The notes under the pieces were generated by a model, which searched no databases, was not told the origin of the DNA, and worked only from the letters and a program-made list of their open reading frames with translations. Below, in pieces: positions 6,583-14,138 of a stretch of 64,000 bases of DNA (positions are counted from its first letter, which is position 1; each line of letters starts with the position of its first letter). The stretch lies in NCBI RefSeq assembly GCF_020177055.1, contig NZ_JAIQXT010000001.1, positions 248,001 to 312,000 on the forward strand, given 5' to 3'. The position numbers were made by a program, and so were the translations under genes. This stretch comes from Sphingomonas sp. R647 (lineage in GTDB: Bacteria; Pseudomonadota; Alphaproteobacteria; Sphingomonadales; Sphingomonadaceae).

Positions 6583-9516
6583 TCAAAAAGCCGCCACCAC
6601 TCCAGCTGCGATATCGATACGCAGAACTCTTCCGCTCTGGTCGGCCAACAAGACGACGCCCGATTGATCGCCTGCGCGCGCAACAGGCGCGATCCTGGTC
6701 CCGCGTGCGACGCAGATCAGGGATGAGTCCTCACGATGCGATATCGTCATGTGCGCCGGTTTCTGCCCTGCAGTTGCCAATCGCGTTCTGACATTTCCGT
6801 CGCCATTCACAGCGGAGCCAATGGTCGCTCGGGCACGATTGAAATCGCCGCTTTGAAACGCGTCGGGAGTGGGGTCATTTTCGCAACGGACAGCCATGAT
6901 TTTTGCGATTTCGCGCTCATCCCGGTCGGACCAAGCAACAAATGGCAGCTTGGCATCGCTTCGCAGATCATCGAGCGGCAGATAAAGTTGGCCCCACCAC
7001 CACGACGATGGCGGCACGATCTTTTGATCTCTGCCTGATGCAAGTGGCCGCAGGATCTGTGCGGTAAGATCCTTGCCCTGGCTCAGCGTCCATTTCTCGA
7101 GCAATCCTTCGCGGCCAGGCTGTAATGTTCGTGTGATCCAGGCGGGTGCGTGCGCATCCTGAAAGAAGCTCACGACGCGTACGGATGGGGTTAGGGCGCA
7201 GGACCAGAGAAACTCGATCACAGGCATGTCGGCGCAGAGCTTGACCAGATCGATCGCGCCGATCTGGCCGCCGATCTGGACGAGCCACTGCCCCTCCGAG
7301 GTGACATCGTGGTACGCAACCAGGTCGAGGGTGCCGATCGGGTGGAAGCGTCGCGAGTGTGTCGAGAAGCGCGTAAGCCGCTTCACGCCGTTCGGCTGGC
7401 TGCTCATTCCTTGAACGAGGATGACATTCGGCCCGCTGCCGACCGCGACCAGTGCCTCGACCTCGCTGACATTGGCCTGCCACAGCAGCGTGCCATGGCG
7501 GTCGAGCAGCTGCATCAGATCATTCTGGCGGGACAGGAGCATGGTGCCGTTATGCAGCAGGCAGGCATGGACGACTGGCGACGCGGTCGCCGAAGGGGGC
7601 GGCAAGGTCCAATCGGTAGTTGGAGTTGGGGGCGCCGCATGGATCTTGCGCAGCTTGCCGAGATCCGCCGCCAGCACCTCGAGTGACGCCTGCTTGAGAA
7701 GGTGCGTCAATGTGCCCAGTTCGCGCTGGATGGGGCCGTTAGGGGCAAGTTCCAAACTCGCGCGTACGAAATTCTCAATGACGATGGGCGCGGGACCAGC
7801 CCAGAATGCGTTCTGCTCGGGAGCCTCGCGATTGATCAGTCGCATCATTGCGCTCAGGAAATCAATCGCATCCTCGCCCGGTCTTTTTCCTTCATGCAGG
7901 ATCAGCGCCTGAGTGCTGGCGAGCGCGACGTCGGCCGCCGTGTTTCCGGTACGAGGTAGCTGCGGGAACGCAGCAAAGTCTCGGCCCGCCCACGGACCGG
8001 TCAGCAGCGCACGAACGATCAGTTCGCTGGCGCGCGCATCCTCGTCTGACGCTTCAAACGCGTCGCGCAACCACATCCTGCGCGCATCGATCAATGCTGC
8101 ATTCGCGTCGTGGCGGCTTGCCACATCGTCAGTCACCTGGAGCGCGCGTAGCTGTTGGCCTGTCGCGACGAGCATATCGGTCCAGGCCTTCAAGACATAG
8201 GCGTGGAACTCGGGATGGCTGGTTCGACTGTCCTCTGCCAGTGCATCGAAGCAACCATTCCGGCGCGCCAATGCCAAAGCCGTGTCATGCTCTCCAGCCT
8301 TGTAGAACAGGCGAATGTACAGCGTCGGATTCAGCTTGGCGTCGAGCGCAAGCCTGGCCCCATCGGCGAACAGGCCGCCACGCTCGAGTGTCAGCACGGC
8401 ATTCTGATGATCGCCCAGGAGTTGAGCGCGAATATAGGCGGCACGCCGGTAATCCCCCTGGCGTTCCAGCGTGTCAGCCAGCTGGAGGTAGCGCGACCGC
8501 AGGGCATGGAAACTCGCATCGCCGAGGATCGGCATGGCGACGCCGCCAAAACCGATATTGAAATCGAGAGATACGCGCATGCCCGGAAGGCGATTTGGGA
8601 AGAGCTTTCGTCCTGACTTTCCGTCCGGATTGCCCAGCTTGAGCGCCAGCTTGAGTGCGCCGTCGATATCGCCGGATTGCATCAACTTCTCGACCAGCTG
8701 CATCCGATTGCCGAACGCTGCGATCAACCCTTTGCCGAGGGGGGTGTGCCAGCGCACCCAGCCTGCCAAATTCTCGAGCACGCCCGGTTCGTTCTTGCTG
8801 CCGCCCGTTGCGCCGTCACCTTTTCCGCCAATGCCCGCATCACCGATCAGTCTGGCGGGCAGAAGCGAACCCAACGCCTGACGAAAGATCGCTCCAAGTT
8901 TGGTCCGCTCGTGCAAGGCTTGGAGTGCGCGGTCGGTTTCCTCAAACGCCGCGACGCTTTGCTGCCGGATTGGGACCGGCGCCTCAGTAACGCCTTCGGT
9001 GGCGCGGCTCGAAACGGTGTGCATTTCGCCGTCAGCTCGCGACATGGTTGAGCGGTGCACGGTGATCCTTGGCAGGTCCCACAGCATCAGCACCGAGACG
9101 GCTTCCAAGGCGTCGAGTATGATGCTGTGTGCCTGACCATTCCACCACAGCCTCAGCCGTCTGGGGGATGCGTGCGAGGGCGCGAAGCGGGGGCCATCGG
9201 CACCGCCCAGATAGCTTGCCAGCCACTCGCCATTCCGGGTCAGCGGCAGTGCCGCAGCTATCGTGCACGGGTCGATCTGAACCGGCCGATCGAAAGTCAC
9301 GACGAAAATCGAGACGTGCGGATCGTCGCTCAACCTGCCTTGCCAGATACCCGATACGTGATCGCGCACGCGGCGCAGCGGGGCGGGGTCCCACTCTCGA
9401 TCTCCGATCACGACGATGCCGTCGAGTGCGGTGCCCAGAGGAATCGTGGGCTGCAGTGGGAATGCCGGGCCGAGTGCCGCCCGGCTGCGGACAGCGGCGA
9501 AACTGCGGTCAGCCAT
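6583..9516 (-). CDS. Large ternary-system protein: bpX6-like N-terminus, helical repeats, C-terminal propeller
   Basis: This is a 977-residue protein without signal peptide or membrane segments, the last of four coupled genes. About residues 10-150 (GTALDGIVVIGDREWDP, IFVVTFDRPVQIDPC) resemble, by pattern, the bpX6 domain of MoxR-vWA-beta-propeller ternary systems. Residues around 360-560 are helix-rich with TPR-like character (YLQLADTLERQGDYRRAAYIRAQ). From about 670 onward come repeated beta-blade-like units (LLHNGTMLLSRQNDLMQLLDRHGTLLWQ), ending in VVLLADQSGRVLRIDIAAG, which suggests a PQQ-like propeller. The ATG at 9516 overlaps the upstream gene by eight bases. Its role is inferred from gene neighbourhood: a scaffold or sensor for the ATPase-vWA pair. 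The bpX6 assignment is from memory of the family pattern, not from a search. Confidence 0.65.
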   Translation of the reverse strand: MADRSFAAVRSRAALGPAFPLQPTIPLGTALDGIVVIGDREWDPAPLRRVRDHVSGIWQGRLSDDPHVSIFVVTFDRPVQIDPCTIAAALPLTRNGEWLASYLGGADGPRFAPSHASPRRLRLWWNGQAHSIILDALEAVSVLMLWDLPRITVHRSTMSRADGEMHTVSSRATEGVTEAPVPIRQQSVAAFEETDRALQALHERTKLGAIFRQALGSLLPARLIGDAGIGGKGDGATGGSKNEPGVLENLAGWVRWHTPLGKGLIAAFGNRMQLVEKLMQSGDIDGALKLALKLGNPDGKSGRKLFPNRLPGMRVSLDFNIGFGGVAMPILGDASFHALRSRYLQLADTLERQGDYRRAAYIRAQLLGDHQNAVLTLERGGLFADGARLALDAKLNPTLYIRLFYKAGEHDTALALARRNGCFDALAEDSRTSHPEFHAYVLKAWTDMLVATGQQLRALQVTDDVASRHDANAALIDARRMWLRDAFEASDEDARASELIVRALLTGPWAGRDFAAFPQLPRTGNTAADVALASTQALILHEGKRPGEDAIDFLSAMMRLINREAPEQNAFWAGPAPIVIENFVRASLELAPNGPIQRELGTLTHLLKQASLEVLAADLGKLRKIHAAPPTPTTDWTLPPPSATASPVVHACLLHNGTMLLSRQNDLMQLLDRHGTLLWQANVSEVEALVAVGSGPNVILVQGMSSQPNGVKRLTRFSTHSRRFHPIGTLDLVAYHDVTSEGQWLVQIGGQIGAIDLVKLCADMPVIEFLWSCALTPSVRVVSFFQDAHAPAWITRTLQPGREGLLEKWTLSQGKDLTAQILRPLASGRDQKIVPPSSWWWGQLYLPLDDLRSDAKLPFVAWSDRDEREIAKIMAVRCENDPTPDAFQSGDFNRARATIGSAVNGDGNVRTRLATAGQKPAHMTISHREDSSLICVARGTRIAPVARAGDQSGVVLLADQSGRVLRIDIAAGVVAAF

Positions 9517-11494
9517 GGCTCGCGAGATCCGGGTCGATGTCGATTGCCGCGGAGGCAAGTCCGGCGAGATCGAAGCGCGAGCAGCGGTGCGGGCCATCAC
9601 GATGCTTGTTGTACCAGAGCAACTCCGCCGGCGCGCCATCGGCATCGACCGTAACTGCCCAGATTCCGTCATCGGCTATCTGGACCTGCGCGATATCGGC
9701 CGCGTCGTCACCCAGTCTGAGCAACGAGCGATGCGCTTTGGGCGTAGCACCTCGTGTCTGCGTACCATCGTCGTTGAATGTAACGCTCTTCATGACGCCT
9801 TCGCCGCCCGACCGGGCGTCCGACCAGATGGTCGCGGTCAAGTCCCCGTCCATCACCTTTGCCATCAGCGGCGTGTCATGCGGTGCCACGTCGAAGGTGC
9901 GGTTGGCTTCACGCCCCGCCACCGTCCACACATTCGGTCGAACGCTGTAGGCGAGGCTGCTGTGCGAACCCGAATAGGCCATTCCGAACAACTCTTTGGG
10001 AACGAGCGGATCGCCGTGCTCCGGATAGGACGCAACCATCGTGTTGTTCCTCCGCATAACTTTGAGCGACGCGGTCAATTCACCCTGGTCCCGGATGACG
10101 CGATGCACACCATTGGCGTGCAGGATCTGCGGGCGGTTATGCAGGACCTGAAAAACGCGTTCGTGATCCTGCGCTCCAAATGCGACGCCGAACTCGCGGT
10201 GATGGGTGGAGTAGAATCGCAGTCCTGGGCCATCGAATAACGGCGGTAGCGCATAAGCGGGCTGACGCTTGAACAGGTGCTGCACGGTAGCTGGATGCGA
10301 CTGCACTTGCCGCGCCGTGATCGGGTTCATCCTGAGCGACAAATCGACTGAGGTCAGGATCAGCATGTCGCTGCCCGATCGTGCTGTCTGCAGTAGCACC
10401 GCAAGGTAATTTTTCGCGCGGAGGCTGATGCCCGCGAGCTTCGTATCGGCTTCGATCCGCAGGAAGTAGCTTTCTTTAACTTTCGACGCGCCCCCGAAAA
10501 TCAGGATCAGTACGCCATGTTTGAGGCGCACAATCCTCGCTGCTGTGTGCGGCATGAGGAGATAGCGCGGTTCCCAACCGACTGGCTGCGCCGTCTTCGG
10601 GAGCTGGCCGGACGGTCGCGCGACCGGTTTGATGGGTGCGAAAGGCTGATTGAGCGCTGACAAGCACACCGTGTCGGAGGGAAATTCAATGAGTGCCCGC
10701 TGAACATCCCGGCCGCCACGTCGAATTGTGATCTCCGCCGTTCGGGGCGCCGCGTCACTTTGGGGGAGCAGCGAAAAAGCCAGCGCCCGGCCCGAATGGT
10801 GTACGGCACGGGGTGATCGCTCCGTTGACCGCCTGTCGCTTGCGCCGACCACCCAATCGATGTGCCGCGCGCTCGGCGCAGCAATCGTATCCGAGGTCAG
10901 GCGTTCCCAGCATTGTTCCGCGGCGATTACATCGTCGATGCTTGCCTCGACATAGCTTGCGGCGCGCAGAAACCGCTTGATCGTGTTCACCGACAGGCTG
11001 TCGAACCAGATGGCACCTTCTGTGCGTGGCAGAAAACACCAGTGGAACGCGGCGCCACGGGTCGCCGCAATGCGCGCCATGAAGAAGATCGTGGCCAAAG
11101 CGAGGATGCGGCCGTGCCCCAGAAGGCCGGGACCAACCGAAATCATCAGCCGATAAACCGGCTTTACGCCGGGGTCTGAATATTCCCGCTCCAAGTAGAG
11201 CGCTTCCGATTCCGCTATTCGGCGCAGAAACTCGAGCGGGGCTTCGCTGCGCAGGAGCAACTCGCTCTGCACGATATGCGCGATGTCGCCGCGCGTCGTG
11301 ATGCTGCCCAGCCCTTCGAAATTTCCCTGCGGACGCAGTTCGGTCTCGTCGAATCCAGCCAGCAAGCGCTCAAATTGCGCGAGCTGCCCGTGCATTAACT
11401 GGCGCAATGGCGTCGATAACTGCTCGAACACTGGCAGAAAGATCGCATAGGCAGCTGGCAGCGGCCGACCCGATATGGCGGCGCCCGAGGTCAT
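9509..11494 (-). CDS. Ternary-system protein with degenerate vWA-like domain and C-terminal beta-rich/propeller region
   Basis: This is a 661-residue cytoplasmic protein. Around residues 110-190 there is a Rossmann-like block, PVYRLMISVGPGLLGHGR followed by an alpha-helix and RGAAFHWCFL. Its order matches the first strand, helix and second strand of a von Willebrand A domain. The metal-binding DxSxS is not intact: the site reads SVGPG. From about residue 270 to the end the sequence is beta-rich with repeated strand-turn units (LILIFGGASKVKESYFLRIEAD, IWAVTVDADGAPAELLWY), consistent with a propeller. The ATG at 11494 overlaps the previous stop (ATGA), so it is coupled to the small upstream gene. 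It should be the substrate- or partner-binding arm of the MoxR ATPase. Exact domain names need a profile search. Confidence 0.6.
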   Translation of the reverse strand: MTSGAAISGRPLPAAYAIFLPVFEQLSTPLRQLMHGQLAQFERLLAGFDETELRPQGNFEGLGSITTRGDIAHIVQSELLLRSEAPLEFLRRIAESEALYLEREYSDPGVKPVYRLMISVGPGLLGHGRILALATIFFMARIAATRGAAFHWCFLPRTEGAIWFDSLSVNTIKRFLRAASYVEASIDDVIAAEQCWERLTSDTIAAPSARHIDWVVGASDRRSTERSPRAVHHSGRALAFSLLPQSDAAPRTAEITIRRGGRDVQRALIEFPSDTVCLSALNQPFAPIKPVARPSGQLPKTAQPVGWEPRYLLMPHTAARIVRLKHGVLILIFGGASKVKESYFLRIEADTKLAGISLRAKNYLAVLLQTARSGSDMLILTSVDLSLRMNPITARQVQSHPATVQHLFKRQPAYALPPLFDGPGLRFYSTHHREFGVAFGAQDHERVFQVLHNRPQILHANGVHRVIRDQGELTASLKVMRRNNTMVASYPEHGDPLVPKELFGMAYSGSHSSLAYSVRPNVWTVAGREANRTFDVAPHDTPLMAKVMDGDLTATIWSDARSGGEGVMKSVTFNDDGTQTRGATPKAHRSLLRLGDDAADIAQVQIADDGIWAVTVDADGAPAELLWYNKHRDGPHRCSRFDLAGLASAAIDIDPDLASHG

Positions 11495-11937
11495 GCAGCG
11501 ATGCGCCACGCGCGATACGGCTTCAGTTCGCCAATTGCGTACAGGTCGGCGTGATTAGAGATTGTCGCCGCGTCATCGAAGCGCGGTACGAGAATGAGCG
11601 GCGCGCGCGCAGAATGGGCCGATAGCAACGCGTCCCGCATGGCCGCGCGCGCGATAGCCGGCGCTGCGGATTCCACTCCCACCGGCAGCCACCAGCCGGG
11701 GGCCTCCGGGTACAAAGCGACGCCGCCCAGATTCGGTAGAAACAGTTCAGGAGGATTACGCTCTGCGATCAGCGAGGCAGCAAATATCGCGATCCAGTCC
11801 TCGCCATGAGCGACCCGCAGATCATCGAACAGCCGAGACTTGCTTGCCAGGCGCTCGATGACCCTTGCCACGGCACCACTGCCACAAATGATCTGCGCTC
11901 CGACCTCCTGAACCGGCGCGATGCGGCGCCAGTGCAT
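11491..11937 (-). CDS. Small ternary-system protein, bpX5-like
   Basis: This is a 148-residue protein starting MHWRRIAPVQEVGAQ. The block LFLPNLGGVALYPEAPGWWLPVGVES is followed by a helix and PLILVPRF. This tryptophan-arginine opening, the central ...LYP.A...WLPV block and the small size match my recollection of the bpX5 domain that follows MoxR in ternary operons. The ATG at 11937 overlaps the MoxR stop codon by one base (TGATG) and its own stop overlaps the next ATG, so it is firmly inside the operon. No enzyme motif is visible. It is probably an adaptor between the ATPase and the vWA/propeller proteins. Confidence 0.6.
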   Translation of the reverse strand: MHWRRIAPVQEVGAQIICGSGAVARVIERLASKSRLFDDLRVAHGEDWIAIFAASLIAERNPPELFLPNLGGVALYPEAPGWWLPVGVESAAPAIARAAMRDALLSAHSARAPLILVPRFDDAATISNHADLYAIGELKPYRAWRIAA

Positions 11938-13256
11938 CAGTCGATCCTGCCGGGAAGGTTGCCTTCCCATGGGCGCGCCGATGGAGGTGCTACTTTGGCG
12001 ACGACTGGATTGGCCGCTGGGGGGACGGAGTCGCGATGCGGCGACATGGATGCCGCGCTCATCGTTTCGGGCGAGGCGGCTGGGGCAGTGGGGGCGTCCA
12101 GCACGCTCTGGATGCTGGCGCGCAAGACGCGAAGGGATTGGGGCAGCGTATCGCCCGCGAATGCCGCGTCGATCCGCGTCAACATCGTTTCCAGCCGCAC
12201 AAGCCAGATTTCGTGTAACCGATCCGTCGCCAACGCGGGGCGTTCCTCAAGCAGCAATGTCGCTTGCTCGGTCAGCTTTGCGGCGTGTGCGGTGGGGCCG
12301 TAGGTTGCCTGGGCGACGCTATCGACCAGCACTGGATTGAAACTCTCCTTCAGCTCGGCATGGAGCAACTCGCTTGCCTCAGCCTGCTGTGCCTTGTCCT
12401 GCACCAGATAGGTGACCGGCCAGAGATCCTGAGGCCCGGCCGATTTCGCGCCCCTTAGAAGCGCGGCCGCCGCAACCAGCTTTTGTGCCTTCACGATCTT
12501 GCGGTCGGACAGTGGTACGCCGATGAGCCGCATCTTGCGGACGACATGGGCAAACAAGTCGGTCACCTCGCTCATGTCGATGTCGAGTGACGCCCGGTGC
12601 AGGTCTGCGATCACCGAGGTATTGAGCGGTGGCGGCGGATCAGTTTCCTCGATGTTCATCCGCCAGCCTGTCCTGAGCAAAGCGGGCAGGTCGCCGTCGC
12701 CGACCGGATCGACAAACATGGTCAGCAGGAAACGGTCGGCAAATGCTGCGAGCGTCGTATCCTCCGGTAATGCGTTGGAGGCAGCGATGCACGAAATCAA
12801 CGGCGTCGTGACGCTGAACTGCCCGCGCCGATAGGTGCGTTCGTTGAGTATCTTCAGCAGTGTGTTGAGGATCGCGGTGGAGCCAAGAAAGATCTCGTCG
12901 AGAAACGCCACCTCGGCCTGAGGCAGCATGCCGCTCGTCACCGGTTCGACGCGCCCTTCCTTAAGCGCATTGAGGTCGAGTGCCCCAAACAGCTCCGATG
13001 GTTCGGTAAAGCGCCCGAGCAGGTACTCAAACGTGTTCGCTTCGATTGCCCCGGCGACCGCTTGCACCGCGGCGGACTTGCCAGTGCCGGGAGGGCCGAT
13101 CAGCAGGACATGCTCGCGCGCCACAAGCCCAAGCATGACGAGTTCAAGCAAGGCACGCCGCGCGACGAACCGCGCGCTCAGGCGATCAATATGCAGCCTC
13201 AGCGTGGCAGCCGCTTCCACGCTTGCAGCATCGCGAGGTTCCGAGCTGATCATCAT
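11937..13256 (-). CDS. MoxR-family AAA+ ATPase of a MoxR-vWA-beta-propeller ternary system
   Basis: This is a 439-residue AAA+ ATPase. Walker A is GPPGTGKS (54-61), Walker B VAFLDE (116-121), sensor 1 AASN (158-161) and the arginine finger ADRF (173-176). These, with FLGSTAILNTLLKILNER, mark the MoxR branch. A C-terminal helical extension of about 200 residues ends in a proline/alanine-rich tail. MoxR ATPases act as chaperones or remodellers with vWA partners; here a vWA-like gene is two positions downstream. I start at ATG 13256, which has a G-rich stretch (GGGGG) about 11 bases upstream; ATG 13295 is an alternative. It is the first gene of the four-gene minus-strand operon and has no sensor kinase or toxin motif of its own. 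Confidence 0.85.
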   Translation of the reverse strand: MMISSEPRDAASVEAAATLRLHIDRLSARFVARRALLELVMLGLVAREHVLLIGPPGTGKSAAVQAVAGAIEANTFEYLLGRFTEPSELFGALDLNALKEGRVEPVTSGMLPQAEVAFLDEIFLGSTAILNTLLKILNERTYRRGQFSVTTPLISCIAASNALPEDTTLAAFADRFLLTMFVDPVGDGDLPALLRTGWRMNIEETDPPPPLNTSVIADLHRASLDIDMSEVTDLFAHVVRKMRLIGVPLSDRKIVKAQKLVAAAALLRGAKSAGPQDLWPVTYLVQDKAQQAEASELLHAELKESFNPVLVDSVAQATYGPTAHAAKLTEQATLLLEERPALATDRLHEIWLVRLETMLTRIDAAFAGDTLPQSLRVLRASIQSVLDAPTAPAASPETMSAASMSPHRDSVPPAANPVVAKVAPPSARPWEGNLPGRID

Positions 13257-13529
13257 GCCTATTACGCCCCCTAACCCTCTGCCTTTTGCCGACATTGCAG
13301 TCTCAGGCAATCCCATCGCTGGCCGTCTGCTTACATGATCCGCTGTGACGTGACCCCCAGCTTTCATCCAGTCAGGACCAGAGACCGGGGCTTTTGTTGC
13401 GCGAGTGCGCGGGTGGAGCAAGAGGAGAGCAGATCGGCGGTGCTCATCAGCGATGTCCGCTATCGCTTGCCCCTGGCCTGAAAGCCGTTCCTAGGCTTAG
13501 GGTCAGCTCAGATAGCCGCCCCAGAACCG

Positions 13530-14119
13530 GGTGACGAGACGCTCGGCAGGCGCGTGCAGTGAAGCACCGGCGATTGTCGATCGCCTGCACGATGTCTCCC
13601 TGTCGATTTGGGAGCTCCAGCGTCGCCGACGGAGTCGAGGAACCGGCCTCTTGCTGAACCCGCTGAATCTGGTCGGCCAGCCGCGCGATGGGTTCCCATC
13701 CGTCCATGGGCCTGAACTGGCCGACGGAACCGTATTAGTCGATGCTGTGATCGACGAAGTGCTGCGGCTGGAGGGCCCGGTGCGGGGGCGTCGGGCGCGT
13801 TGCTACCGCGGATGTGGTGAACGGCGATCATCGGATTGCGTCGGGCGATCTCGTCTACCGCATGCTTGCCGATGCCAATCGCGATCCGGATCGGTTCGAC
13901 GACCCCGAGCGCTTCGATCCCGCGCGTATGGCGGGCGGGCATCTGGCGTTCGGATCGGGGATGACGCACTGCCTCGGCGCGCATCTGGCTCGGCTGGAGG
14001 CGCGCATCGTACTCGACCGGCTGCGCCCGCTGCTCGTCGGCGCCACCCGGGCTCCGTCCGATGACTGGAGCCCGGTACGGCTGTTGCGCCAGCGCAACAG
14101 CCTGAGGATCGCCTTCTGA
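13530..14119 (+). pseudogene. Cytochrome P450 remnant, truncated and frameshifted
   Basis: Only the C-terminal half of a bacterial class-I P450 remains. In the first frame, K-helix-like sequence VIDEVLRLEGPV is readable at about 13745-13783. The frame then shifts at a G-run (13784-13788). The second frame carries GRVATADVVNGDHRI, ANRDPDRFDDPERFDPAR and the haem-binding loop FGSGMTHCLGAHLARLEA, ending at 14119. The I-helix and everything before it are missing. The 273 bases between it and the MoxR operon (13257-13529) hold nothing recognisable. The remnant marks an edge of the accessory block. Confidence 0.85.
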
Positions 14120-14138
14120 TACTGCGCGGTTGATCCGG

